This document shows positions 7,846 to 16,646 of a stretch of 34,482 bases of DNA, in pieces. The stretch comes from a virus. The notes beneath the pieces are model-generated. The model made no database searches and had not been told where the DNA came from. It saw only the letters and a list, made by a program, of their open reading frames with translations. A program made the position numbers and the translations under genes. Position 1 is the first letter of the stretch; each line of letters opens with the position of its first letter. The DNA is taken from the IMG/VR virus record IMGVR_UViG_3300023235_001348, positions 1-34,482 of that record; one strand, given 5' to 3'.

Positions 7846-8400
7846 TTAACTAGATTCGCTTGAGCTCGAACTAGATGAGCTAGAACTACTTGAGTTTGAT
7901 GAGCTTGAGCTTGAGCTTGAGCTACTTGAGCTACTTGAGCTTGAGCTACTCGAGCTTAATGAACTACTTGATGAACTTAATGAGCTACTTGAGCTACTTG
8001 ATGAACTTGATGAGCTACTGGAAAAAGATGATGAACTGGATGATGAACTAGAAGTATTTCCAGCTACAGTTACATTTAATGCGTACCAATAACTGCCGTC
8101 ACACCAAAACTCAGCAGATTCATACTTTCCTATATTAGCAGTATCATAACTAGCTCCCCCACCACCAAATCCGGCAGCAACATATACAATGCCTTGATCA
8201 GATGTATTAACATAAACACTAGCGCCTTTTAAACTATCACTAGCGGCAGGTAAAGTTAGTGTATTTCCTGAAGTTAATTTAACAAATAAAGATCCACTTC
8301 TTTCAACATCATTCTCTGTCAGAGAGTAATCTGCGGATTTACTTAGGGTTGTACCCCTACGGTTAGCGACACTATATTTATATCTGGTAGGTTTTGGCAT
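7846..8400 (-). CDS. Capsid decoration / head-fibre-like protein with poly-serine tail
   Basis: This protein has 184 residues. Residues 1-116 form a beta-rich domain with KLTSGNTLTLPAASDSLKG, VAAGFGGGGASYDT and EFWCDGSYWYAL. The last motif, ending in an aromatic-rich strand, is typical of small phage head-fibre or decoration domains. It is clearly paralogous to the next gene upstream (8418-8759), sharing TRYKY-VAN-RGT-LSK-ADY, GFGGGGASYDT and FWCDGSYWYAL. Residues from about 117 to 184 are Ser with a few Phe, Leu and Asn, ending Glu-Ser-Ser. The paralogue lacks this tail. It lies two genes after the capsid gene, and decoration of the head is the best guess. No enzyme motif is present. Confidence 0.65.
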   Translation of the reverse strand: MPKPTRYKYSVANRRGTTLSKSADYSLTENDVERSGSLFVKLTSGNTLTLPAASDSLKGASVYVNTSDQGIVYVAAGFGGGGASYDTANIGKYESAEFWCDGSYWYALNVTVAGNTSSSSSSSSSFSSSSSSSSSSSSSSLSSSSSSLSSSSSSSSSSSSSSSSSSSSNSSSSSSSSSSSSESS

Positions 8401-8417
8401 AATTGTCCTCCTTTATT

Positions 8418-8759
8418 TTAGCTAGCACCAACCGCATTAGATAATGCGTACCAATAACTGCCGTCACACCAAAACTCTATAGTATTATATGCTCCTACGG
8501 TTACAGTATCATAACTAGCACCACCACCACCAAAACCAGCAACAACAGCTACTTTAGATGAACCGCTACTTCCAAAAACATATACACTTGTACCTTTTAA
8601 ATTTCCACTAGCGGCAGGCAATGTTAACTTATGACCATCAACTTTAAAAAACTGACCGGATCTTAAAATATCATTTTCTAATATTGTATAATCTGCTGTT
8701 TTAGAGAGAACAGTACCTCTTTCATTTGCTACTCCATATTTATATCTTGTGAATTTCAT
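8418..8759 (-). CDS. Capsid decoration / head-fibre-like protein without serine tail
   Basis: This 113-residue protein is the paralogue of the product of 7846-8400 and ends just after the shared FWCDGSYWYAL motif (final residues SNAVGAS). The two proteins are collinear throughout, with small differences in the loop after GxxSVYV. It is the first gene after the major capsid gene, with an AAGGAGG ribosome binding site, consistent with high expression as a head decoration or fibre protein. Because it differs from its neighbour mainly by lacking the poly-serine module, it is a natural control for the tail's function. Confidence 0.65.
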   Translation of the reverse strand: MKFTRYKYGVANERGTVLSKTADYTILENDILRSGQFFKVDGHKLTLPAASGNLKGTSVYVFGSSGSSKVAVVAGFGGGGASYDTVTVGAYNTIEFWCDGSYWYALSNAVGAS

Positions 8760-8806
8760 TTAAAAAATCCTCCTTAATATTAGGTATTTTCCAACCTAAC
8801 AGCTGT

Positions 8807-8828
8807 GTCGGGAGATTTCTCCCCCGAC
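8807..8828 (-). other. Stem-loop after the capsid gene
   Basis: Bases 8807-8812 pair with 8823-8828, and an alternative register extends pairing through 8811-8815 with 8818-8822. It lies 20 bases past the capsid gene stop. No T-run follows on the minus strand, so it is more likely an mRNA stabiliser or processing site than a terminator. Confidence 0.4.
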
Positions 8829-8848
8829 CATCGCCATTAATTCGGTTA

Positions 8849-11431
8849 TTAAGTTACAATCGCCCCTGCAAACGCTCTGAAATCAACAACTGCTCCGCCG
8901 TATTCATGACGAACTTTGTAGCGGATCGTATCATAGGTAAATACGTTTCCGACAGTAGGTTGATCTTGAACCAAAATTTCTGGTTCTTCTTTACCATTTA
9001 AAAACCCTATTTCTATTCCTTCTACGTCAGAAATCTTAGATGAAATATAGTAATTATTTTCATCACCACGTAAGAATGGGCTTTGTTCTACTTCAAACTG
9101 ATTTCTCAGTGTATTAATTCCACCTTCAGCATTCTCTGGATGTTTTTCTGATTTCTGTAATGCCAATGCAGTACCATTCAAAGCACGAGGTACCCATAGG
9201 ATAGGTTTCTCTAATGCTAAGAACTGAGTAACTTTTCTTACATCAACTGCAACTAAATGCTGAGCATCAGTTGTTCCAAACATTCCTCTTGCAATAGTCA
9301 ATGCATCAGTAGATACTGAATCTACACGAACAATTTCTCCGTCTAGCCAGGCATAATCTCCGGCTTTGAAATACTGACCAGTTCCAGCAGTAACATCTAA
9401 TGTTGTAGCAGCTGCTTCTAATTGTGTTGCCACGTCAGTTTTATATCCTAACTCACACTGATACCACATATCATTAAGCAAGTCCTGAAGATTATCGTAA
9501 CCTAATGCACCTGTGCGATAATTCTTATGAGATGCAATGTAAAGAACTGCACTATCATAAATAGTAGCAGTATTGATTCCAGAAGCTCCATACCCTAACA
9601 TTAAATCAAACGCAAATTGATTCAAAGTATATCCAGCTGCTTTCCCAACTCTTTTAGGAATTCCTGTCAATACTTTCAAATCATCATCAATGATTGATCT
9701 TCTTGTTACTGTGATTACTCCACCTTTAGTCATCACAGCGTATGTTGCCTCGGTATCGCCAGGGAACCCTAATTCAGGGTATGTAGGAGTTGCACTATCT
9801 ATTGGTGTTCCGGCAACTGTTCTAGCTGCTTGCACTGTAGGAAGCACTCCAAAACCACCCCATTGAATTCTTTCCTGTAATTTAAAATCTTTGATAGGTG
9901 TTGACACTGCTATCTTTTTCCATAGTTCAGGTATTGCTCTATATTCAGGAAGCATTCTTCTTTGCATAGAATAACCTAAAGCGTAGGAAAATGTAGTGTT
10001 ATCATCAACAACTGATTCGCTTAATCTAGACAATGCACGAGGTCCTAATCTTCCGGATACTTCTGCATCATCAGTAAAAGCAACATAAGCTTCTTTTAAT
10101 GATCTAAAACCATCAATATCTTTGTACTTATCTTTATCTACGTCACTAGGTTTGTAACCTAACATTAAATCCATAGATGCTTGAACGCGGGTGATAGGAT
10201 CTCTTTTCACAAAAGAGCCGTCAAAATCACCACCAAAATCAATAACTGCTTTGCTTTCAACTAATTTTGCCAATGTATCACGCTCTGCTTTAACAGATTC
10301 TTTTATCTCTGATTCTTTAAACACCTTGTTTTTAAAGGAATTACGAATTTTATGTTTGATTACTTCTGGCAAGTTGCTTTCAGATAAAGCAACTTCTAAT
10401 AGCTCTTTGCATTCTCTAATAGCTAGTTTGCTATTTATAGCATCTAATTTAGATTCTAAATCTTTATTTTTATTCTCTAAATCTTCTTGTTTCTTTGCTT
10501 CTTTTGCAGCAGCATCTTGTTCCACTTTTAGCAAAGCTTTCTTTTTCTTTAAATCTCCGGGGCTTAATGTTTTATCATCAGCATTAAGCAAATCATTATC
10601 TGACATTTTTTGTTCATTTGTTATAGCATTAAGTAAAGCTTCTGCTTCCTCATATTTCTTGTCTTTCATTTTACCGACAATCTCTTCAAGGTTATCAGCC
10701 TTGTCTGAATTTTTCTCTTTAGCTTCTTTAGCTAATGATTCAAAAATACTTACTACTTCTTCTTCTGTGATATTAGCGATATCTACGCTTTCTAATATCT
10801 TCGAATTAAACCTTTTCAACGATTCGATAATCTTCTTAAACATCTGTTCCATACCTCCTTTTGTATTGAAACTTTCAATTATTTTTAGTAACCCGCCGCC
10901 CGCCGCAGGCTGAGTCACGAAATCGGTACTGAAAACCTTACTTATTCCATTGACAACTGTTATCGGTTGCCCATTCATCATACGCACGCTTGACGGCCCC
11001 TCAGCATTTATGGAAAGTCCAAGTAGGTTTTTTAATCCTTTTTTCCAAGCATTTGTAAGCATTTGCTTCAAATCTTTAACTCTTGAGTTTTTTTCTAATA
11101 AGTGTAAAGATGCAGTTAAACCAGCGACTTCTCTACCTTCAACCTTAACTGTTTCAAACTTCACATTATCAAGGTAGCCGGCTGTTTGTAGAGGAAATCC
11201 TTCCGGACACATCTTTTCAACGGATAAAGGTATGTGGTCAAAATGCTTGTCTTTCCACTCATAAAAACAAACTTTTGATTTTTCAAATAAAGGAATAGAT
11301 TTTTGGAGGGCTTCCTTTGTATAGTATTTGCCGTTTTTCGACAGTCCTTCTTCGATCACCATTACTTTCCACTTATCGCCAGAAGAACTACTTTCTAAGA
11401 ATGAAGCAATATGTAAATGATTATATTTCAT
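8849..11431 (-). CDS. Prohead protease-scaffold-major capsid protein fusion
   Basis: This 860-residue polyprotein appears to have three parts. Residues 1 to about 190 resemble a prohead serine protease: EEGLSKNGKYYTKEAL, His-containing KDKHFDHIPLS (63-66), GLSINAEG (138-145, candidate Ser140) and FSTDFVTQPAAGG (167-179). Residues from about 195 to 400 are charged and coiled-coil-like (KKKKALLKVEQDAAAKEAKKQ), as expected for a scaffold. Residues from about 410 to 860 look like a capsid protein, with VRLMLGY-type N-arm, SMQRRMLPEYRAIPELWKKIA and TYAVMTKGGVITVTRRSIIDDD. Separate genes are the norm; three-way fusions are unusual. An internal site AAGGAGG followed ten bases later by ATG (Met197) could allow separate synthesis of scaffold-capsid. 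The start overlaps the previous stop (TAATG). Confidence 0.75.
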   Translation of the reverse strand: MKYNHLHIASFLESSSSGDKWKVMVIEEGLSKNGKYYTKEALQKSIPLFEKSKVCFYEWKDKHFDHIPLSVEKMCPEGFPLQTAGYLDNVKFETVKVEGREVAGLTASLHLLEKNSRVKDLKQMLTNAWKKGLKNLLGLSINAEGPSSVRMMNGQPITVVNGISKVFSTDFVTQPAAGGGLLKIIESFNTKGGMEQMFKKIIESLKRFNSKILESVDIANITEEEVVSIFESLAKEAKEKNSDKADNLEEIVGKMKDKKYEEAEALLNAITNEQKMSDNDLLNADDKTLSPGDLKKKKALLKVEQDAAAKEAKKQEDLENKNKDLESKLDAINSKLAIRECKELLEVALSESNLPEVIKHKIRNSFKNKVFKESEIKESVKAERDTLAKLVESKAVIDFGGDFDGSFVKRDPITRVQASMDLMLGYKPSDVDKDKYKDIDGFRSLKEAYVAFTDDAEVSGRLGPRALSRLSESVVDDNTTFSYALGYSMQRRMLPEYRAIPELWKKIAVSTPIKDFKLQERIQWGGFGVLPTVQAARTVAGTPIDSATPTYPELGFPGDTEATYAVMTKGGVITVTRRSIIDDDLKVLTGIPKRVGKAAGYTLNQFAFDLMLGYGASGINTATIYDSAVLYIASHKNYRTGALGYDNLQDLLNDMWYQCELGYKTDVATQLEAAATTLDVTAGTGQYFKAGDYAWLDGEIVRVDSVSTDALTIARGMFGTTDAQHLVAVDVRKVTQFLALEKPILWVPRALNGTALALQKSEKHPENAEGGINTLRNQFEVEQSPFLRGDENNYYISSKISDVEGIEIGFLNGKEEPEILVQDQPTVGNVFTYDTIRYKVRHEYGGAVVDFRAFAGAIVT
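10841..10860 (-). promoter_or_regulatory. Possible internal ribosome binding site and start in the capsid polyprotein
   Basis: AAGGAGG (10860-10854) precedes an in-frame ATG at 10843-10841 by ten bases. An earlier ATG (10852-10850) is too close to be used well. Initiation here would begin at Met197 (MFKKIIESLKRF), just after the protease domain, giving a 664-residue scaffold-capsid product. Lambda uses a comparable nested start (Nu3 inside C). Chance occurrence within Lys-Gly-Gly codons is possible. Confidence 0.45.
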
Positions 11432-11748
11432 TAAATTATCACACCTGATAACTCTTTAGTTATCCTATTGATAATGTCAGCTCTTGTTTCTTTCTTATCC
11501 GGGCTACTAGCAGGTTCAAACGCAGTATATTCTATACTATGTTTTTTTAACCATTCTTTAGCTTCAGTATGAGTGAATTGGTGTTTTCCAAATCGATAAG
11601 ATTGAACCTTCATAGGAGAGTTAGAATCTCCTTTAGATTTTTGCATTACTATGCTTATACCAGAAGCAATTGATTTACGAGCAAAAATACCAGAGTTCTG
11701 TGGTAATGGTTCTGCGACCCGACAGGTGTGTTCAGTTGGATAAGGCAT
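11431..11748 (-). CDS. Small conserved phage protein of unknown function
   Basis: This 105-residue protein opens the capsid operon, with AGGAGG ahead of the ATG and a strong promoter immediately upstream (11791-11819). The sequence includes PYPTEHTCRVAEPLPQNSG, SYRFGKHQFTHTEAKEWLKKHSIEYTAFEPA and a C-terminal helix KKETRADIINRITKEL. The middle part resembles the short 'W-L-x-x-H' segments often encoded next to phage prohead protease genes, where a helix is followed by a Glu/Phe strand. I do not recognise a named family. Its stop overlaps the start of the capsid polyprotein, so it is probably made in proportion to it. Confidence 0.6.
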   Translation of the reverse strand: MPYPTEHTCRVAEPLPQNSGIFARKSIASGISIVMQKSKGDSNSPMKVQSYRFGKHQFTHTEAKEWLKKHSIEYTAFEPASSPDKKETRADIINRITKELSGVII

Positions 11749-11790
11749 TTTACCTCCTGTGAATAAACTGTTAAAAACCTATACACTTAA

Positions 11791-11819
11791 AATATAGTCT
11801 TATTTTTTATAAATGTCAA
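11791..11819 (-). promoter_or_regulatory. Sigma70-type promoter for the capsid-tail operon
   Basis: On the minus strand TTGACA (11819-11814) is followed after 17 bases by TATATT (11796-11791). The spacer is AT-rich. It lies in the 83-base gap between the methylase gene and the first gene of the capsid operon, with a predicted start of transcription near 11784. Confidence 0.7.
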
Positions 11820-11831
11820 GGAAAAAATGAT

Positions 11832-13658
11832 TTATTTTTTCAAAACCCAAAAGTCTGAGTTCTCATTTTCTCTCTTAGCTGTAAAAATACCTTTAATTTT
11901 TTTACCAGAAAACTCTATTATTTTCTCTAACTCTGTGCTTTCAAGAATAGATATATTTCCTCTATCTATTACTTTAATCCAAGAAAGCATATCAGTAATA
12001 TTAAAATCACTATGAGGTAACATAAATGATATTCCCTCTGAAAGTTTCCTAACAGAGTATTCTGAAGGTTTTATATAAAAAGTTGATTCTTTGAATTCAT
12101 CTTCGATCAAACTTTTATTTTCAGACAAATGAATATCTATTCCTAAATCAGTAGAAACAGTAAAATTATCTATCTTATCATTTTTGTTTCTCCACCATTG
12201 ATTATAAAAAGTAAAGTTACCTATCTTCTTTTCTGCTTCTTTCATTTTTATATTAAACTTATATCCGCGATAATCAACATTGCTGTCTTTTAATTCTTTT
12301 AATGTTTTAAATGATTGTTCAGATTTATCAGGTTGCACAACAGTATATTTATACTCTGTGTATTTATCAAACAACTCTAAAGCAAACGGAGAAAGCTTTT
12401 CTGGATGGAAATCAGTAATACCAGATTCTATGATGTCAGATACACAACCACGAAATGAACTCTTTAACTGCTCGAATGTTTTATCAACATCATCACCTCT
12501 TCTTTTAGCCGCATATAACTTTAGTATATCTTTTAAATCATCAACTAAAGATTCTTTGTTATCAACTTTTCCTATCATTGGTGTTCCGCACTTAGGACAT
12601 TTACTTTCATTACAAGGAGTTCCTCTGTTATGTTTAATTTCTTCTTTACACTTAGGGCAAACACAAACATCTGTTCCAGCATCACCTTGTCTAGGACCAC
12701 CAACGCCTAATCCTAATCCACGTACTTCCGATAACCTTAGGTTATCAACAAAGTCAACTATTGATTCCTTTATATCATCATCTATTTCAGATTCTAAATA
12801 AGTTGAGTTCTCTTTTATTGGATAATTAGAAACCATTAATTCTGATTTCCTAGCCATATGACCTGCTGATGGTGCAGCAATATTATATTGAGAAAGTATC
12901 TTTCTATCATACTTTGATTCTTTCCAACCGTCACAAACTTCATACGTAACCATCCACTTACCCGGAACAGTTTTTGTAAATGATTCAAATTCATTTTGTG
13001 TCGGACACCACTTCCAATCCATCTTAGCTGACGGATAAGGAGGATCCATAAAAGTAAAAGATTCTTTGTTCGCATATTTTTTAATAAAATCTCTGTAATC
13101 CATATTTTCTATTGTTACGTCTTGCAGACGTTCTTTTATCTTTAGCATTCGTGTAGTTACTTTCATAACATCACCTTCAGATCTATTATCAAAGGAACTC
13201 ATCTGACCTGCATCTGAAGCTCCTTTGATATAAACATAACGATAGAACTGATAAACAGGGTCGTTATGCTGACTACTTTCTTTCCACTCAGGAAGCAATT
13301 TATTAAATGTATCTTTAGATGTTTTCCAATCAAGCTTATTTAATGATTCAACTTGTTGTTCTGTTATGTCTTTCATAAACTTAAAACAAGAAGCAATATC
13401 ACTATCTCTATCGTTTATAAATTCTTCTTCACTTCTCTTTTTTCTGAACAATATAGATCCACCACCAATAAATGATTCAACGTATCTTTTATGTTCTGGA
13501 AACAATCTTATTAGTTTCCCGGCAACAAAAAATTTACCACCGGGAGAACCAAACGCAGGCTTTACACCTTCCATAAAGTTATCGTTTTTAGAAACGATGT
13601 CTATTTTATCTAAAGAGAAATCTTCTAACAAAGCAATCAAAAACCCTTTATTCTTCAT
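11832..13658 (-). CDS. Adenine-N6 DNA methylase (D12/Dam class) with zinc ribbon and long C-terminal domain
   Basis: This 608-residue protein has an N-terminal part (about 33-285) that is a D12-class adenine methylase: AFGSPGGKFFVAGKLI binds SAM, VESFIGGGSILF follows, FINDRDSDIASCF is the acidic loop, and the catalytic DPPY is at 205-208. A linker contains GLGLGVGGPRQGDAG, then a zinc ribbon with Cys334, Cys337, Cys354 and Cys357 (two CPKC pairs) plus Cys332 and Cys349. Residues from about 365 to 608 are unrecognised. Stand-alone Dam proteins have about 270-300 residues, so this is roughly double length. The gene lies between portal and capsid, where morphogenesis rather than DNA-modification genes are expected. 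Likely roles are protection from host restriction or marking DNA for packaging (inference). Start ATG overlaps the portal stop. Confidence 0.8.
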   Translation of the reverse strand: MKNKGFLIALLEDFSLDKIDIVSKNDNFMEGVKPAFGSPGGKFFVAGKLIRLFPEHKRYVESFIGGGSILFRKKRSEEEFINDRDSDIASCFKFMKDITEQQVESLNKLDWKTSKDTFNKLLPEWKESSQHNDPVYQFYRYVYIKGASDAGQMSSFDNRSEGDVMKVTTRMLKIKERLQDVTIENMDYRDFIKKYANKESFTFMDPPYPSAKMDWKWCPTQNEFESFTKTVPGKWMVTYEVCDGWKESKYDRKILSQYNIAAPSAGHMARKSELMVSNYPIKENSTYLESEIDDDIKESIVDFVDNLRLSEVRGLGLGVGGPRQGDAGTDVCVCPKCKEEIKHNRGTPCNESKCPKCGTPMIGKVDNKESLVDDLKDILKLYAAKRRGDDVDKTFEQLKSSFRGCVSDIIESGITDFHPEKLSPFALELFDKYTEYKYTVVQPDKSEQSFKTLKELKDSNVDYRGYKFNIKMKEAEKKIGNFTFYNQWWRNKNDKIDNFTVSTDLGIDIHLSENKSLIEDEFKESTFYIKPSEYSVRKLSEGISFMLPHSDFNITDMLSWIKVIDRGNISILESTELEKIIEFSGKKIKGIFTAKRENENSDFWVLKK

Positions 13659-15066
13659 TTGTCGCTACTCCTTTTTCTTCTTCTTTCTTATTATCATCAG
13701 CATCACTATCTACATTATCATCAGCCTCACTATCTACATCTACACCTAATTGTGATATTACTGCATTAATAATAGTTTTAGCCTTCTTATCACTAACCCA
13801 TTTTTTATCAGATGCTTGAACCAATCCAGATATTAATCCTGACATAGCTTCAGCAGTTCCTTTGCTGCTATCTCTAGAAACTATTGGAGAAGGAATAACT
13901 TTAAAAGTCTTATCAACACCCTCTTTTAATACACCAGCTATTATTGCTTGGTCAATGACAAAATCAAACATCCGCTTAATTAGAAACTTTATTTTTTTCT
14001 GTTTAGTCTTTAAATTTTTAAGAGTAGGAAGCGACATTTCCATAGCTGTTGCACGTGTAGTTTTATCACCTTCAGCAAACCAATGCCCCGGGAATCCAGC
14101 ACCACCTAAAATCTGGTTCTTAAATAAGGCTGCTTCACCTGATGCATCAGCTGATTCTAATTTAGGTGTTTCTGACTTCCAGGTGATTTTTTCATTATGA
14201 GCTCTTATAGAGCCAGGTCTAGGCGGCGCTAATTTTTTTACAAATTCTTGAAGCTCTGATTCATTCATTCCTTCACAAGCAACATCCCAAATAAACGAAT
14301 TCAACAAGAATGCTCTTTCTAACCTTGTAAAAAGAAATTGATCATATCCATCTAGCCAATCAGCTAATCTTAATAACACACTTCTACCGCGCGTTGCTGA
14401 ACTTACTTTATTTATTGTAAAGTAAAAACAATCTCCAACTAACTTCCCATATGTTTTTGACCTAAGATTTCTATCAACATTTATTATACTCATTTCTTGT
14501 TCTTTAGAAGAACCACTTAATCTTTTCCATATTAATGATTTTTGTATCTTTGGATTATTTCTATCTTTTCTAATTTTTAAAATTGTCTTTGGATCTATAT
14601 ACCCTAGCTTAACTGCACCGTTAGCTGAATTAACCCAAGTCGGTAAACATAACTCACCAAACAAATATAGTTCAACAACATTAACATTCATTTCTTCATC
14701 AAGGTTATTATCCGGATCGTTCCAAAAATTATCGATAACTTCTTTTACATTAGGATCTTTGACTGAATAAGTAAATCCGTCACCAATAACAAAATCTTCT
14801 ATAATCTCGATAATCCTGCCTGCCATAGGATTGCTATCATATAAATAGAACGCAATATCCTGCATTCTATTCTGTGTAAGGAGGCTCAAATCCCTGAGTG
14901 AATTAGATGTCAAAGAACGCCATTGAGCATCTTCACCAGTACCCCCTACCATTGGGTATGATTCAGCTATTCTTCTCTGTAACTCTATTGACCTTTTTTT
15001 ACGTTCTTTAAAATTCAATATAACATTACTTGAATCTTGTTCTGGTTGATCTTTCTTTCTTTTCAT
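13648..15066 (-). CDS. Portal protein
   Basis: This 472-residue protein follows the large terminase directly, the standard position. The core shows portal features: RMQDIAFYLYDSNPMAGRIIEIIEDFVIGDGF near the N-terminus, NVNVVELYLFGELCLPTWVN, then GYIDPKTILKIRKD and the helical clip region FPGHWFAEGDKTTRATAMEMSLPTLKNLKTKQK. Twelve copies would form the DNA entry channel at one capsid vertex. The C-terminus carries an acidic near-repeat, VDSEADDN then VDSDADDN, followed by KKEEEKGV, which may be disordered. Its start slightly overlaps the end of the large terminase gene. Confidence 0.85.
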   Translation of the reverse strand: MKRKKDQPEQDSSNVILNFKERKKRSIELQRRIAESYPMVGGTGEDAQWRSLTSNSLRDLSLLTQNRMQDIAFYLYDSNPMAGRIIEIIEDFVIGDGFTYSVKDPNVKEVIDNFWNDPDNNLDEEMNVNVVELYLFGELCLPTWVNSANGAVKLGYIDPKTILKIRKDRNNPKIQKSLIWKRLSGSSKEQEMSIINVDRNLRSKTYGKLVGDCFYFTINKVSSATRGRSVLLRLADWLDGYDQFLFTRLERAFLLNSFIWDVACEGMNESELQEFVKKLAPPRPGSIRAHNEKITWKSETPKLESADASGEAALFKNQILGGAGFPGHWFAEGDKTTRATAMEMSLPTLKNLKTKQKKIKFLIKRMFDFVIDQAIIAGVLKEGVDKTFKVIPSPIVSRDSSKGTAEAMSGLISGLVQASDKKWVSDKKAKTIINAVISQLGVDVDSEADDNVDSDADDNKKEEEKGVATNEE

Positions 15067-16646
15067 AATATATGGCTCCTTCTTGCTATTCTTCTATCAC
15101 CAATAACGCTGGAAACAGAAGTTCCTTTAAACATATTTCTTCCAATTCTTCTAACAAAATTCCCTTCATTATCTCTAATATCATCCCCGGGGTCTAAACT
15201 AACAACTACGCCTGATGCTTTTGTTACAGGAAATAAATAATTTATTCCATACTCAACAGCATTAACAGCATGAGTAAATTTATTATCTATATGATCTTCC
15301 CTAGATTTATTAAGCGTAACCCCATTGATACATTGTGCAAAGTTTAAGCAAGTCGGTTCATTTGATATATTAAATTGTGGTCGTCCATTAATATATCTTT
15401 TAAGGCAAGTTCTTACACACTTCATCTTTTCATAATTAGAAAGTTCTCTAGATTTAATTAATATTTGATTATTAGATACTGTTTTCCAATCGCTGATTAC
15501 ACTTGTCTTGGTAACTCTATTTCTTTTGTTTCCTGACTTATCACCTATAAATATTATATCCTTAATCTCTCCTGAATATCTAATAGCATCTAAACACTTT
15601 TTAAATTCTTGATATAATTCGGTAGTTAACTTATCTCTATATATTTTATAATAGATTATAAATAATCTATCTTCAAAATCTTTTTGTGCAAATACAAATG
15701 GCTCACCGTCAAGACCAAAATCCATAAAGCAATATAATTTTGATTTTGGATTAAGATATACTTTATGACTTAATAAATGTAATTTCTTATCATACTCTGG
15801 ATAAGAACGATTTGTTAAAGCCTTATCGTACTGACGTAATATTTCTTGTGCTATTTCCTGTTCACTCATAGAAGCAGTTTTTTTATCATACCAACCTTGT
15901 GTATGGTCTGGGTTTAAATTCCAGTCAAAACCAAGTTTAACAAATCCAGAGTTTTTCATATCTTTTACTTCCGCAAATTTATTATTCACACTTTCTTTCG
16001 GAGGTGTAGAATTTAAGCATAACGTATTTGTAGCATTCCTTAATCCTTTATACATTTCATCTAAGCAATCAACAAAAGCTGCTTCATCAACTAATATAAA
16101 TTTATATTGCGTATCCCTTCCGGCTTTAGGATTAGCTGATTCACCCTTTATAACAGAATTCATTAAAGGAACTGAAAAAACTAAAAAAGGATTATGTACC
16201 TTTGGTTTAATGAACGGAGGAAGCCGTTGATACATAAATGCCAACCTACCATGCAAAGAATGAAAAGTATTACCGTTATCTTGCACTTCTGATTCTTTTC
16301 TAGAAATATTTAATGCGGTAAATCCTTTAGTGTAACAAACTTGATGTAATTCCCACCCCATAACTGACCAAGAAATACCCATATCTCTGCATTTATCAAT
16401 AAATACATCTTCATACTTATCTAACTGATTGATTAATTTAATTTGATAATCACGTAAAGTAAATGGGAGAATCGATGGCGTTTTACGAGTATCTATCGTC
16501 CATACATAATTATTAAACCAATAAACCTTATCTTCTACACAACGCCTATACTCACTAAACTGCCACTTTTTTGCATCCTTTGGAGATCGTGTAGCAATTT
16601 CTTTTTTCCAATCAATTCTTTCTGTATTATGTATCATCACTTGCAT
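15063..16646 (-). CDS. Terminase large subunit
   Basis: This 527-residue DNA packaging motor protein has a deviant Walker A-like motif, KCRDMGIS (85-92), as found in many phage terminases (the adenine-binding RDYQ lies just before, at 65-68). Walker B with the catalytic Glu is FILVDEAA (183-190). A coupling motif, LNSTPP, follows near 211-216. The C-terminal nuclease has CFMDFGLDGEP (Asp309 region), FIGDKSGNKRN (Asp369) and an Asp/His-rich segment, DHIDNKFTHAVNAVEYGI. ATG at 16646 has GAGGAG ten bases upstream, inside the end of the small subunit gene. It pumps DNA into the prohead through the portal encoded next to it. All key residues appear present. Confidence 0.9.
   Translation of the reverse strand: MQVMIHNTERIDWKKEIATRSPKDAKKWQFSEYRRCVEDKVYWFNNYVWTIDTRKTPSILPFTLRDYQIKLINQLDKYEDVFIDKCRDMGISWSVMGWELHQVCYTKGFTALNISRKESEVQDNGNTFHSLHGRLAFMYQRLPPFIKPKVHNPFLVFSVPLMNSVIKGESANPKAGRDTQYKFILVDEAAFVDCLDEMYKGLRNATNTLCLNSTPPKESVNNKFAEVKDMKNSGFVKLGFDWNLNPDHTQGWYDKKTASMSEQEIAQEILRQYDKALTNRSYPEYDKKLHLLSHKVYLNPKSKLYCFMDFGLDGEPFVFAQKDFEDRLFIIYYKIYRDKLTTELYQEFKKCLDAIRYSGEIKDIIFIGDKSGNKRNRVTKTSVISDWKTVSNNQILIKSRELSNYEKMKCVRTCLKRYINGRPQFNISNEPTCLNFAQCINGVTLNKSREDHIDNKFTHAVNAVEYGINYLFPVTKASGVVVSLDPGDDIRDNEGNFVRRIGRNMFKGTSVSSVIGDRRIARRSHIL

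Noticed and set aside
10191-10913. Plus-strand 240-codon frame opposite the capsid scaffold region
   Set aside because: It is a shadow of a Lys/Glu-rich coding region and lacks a ribosome site.
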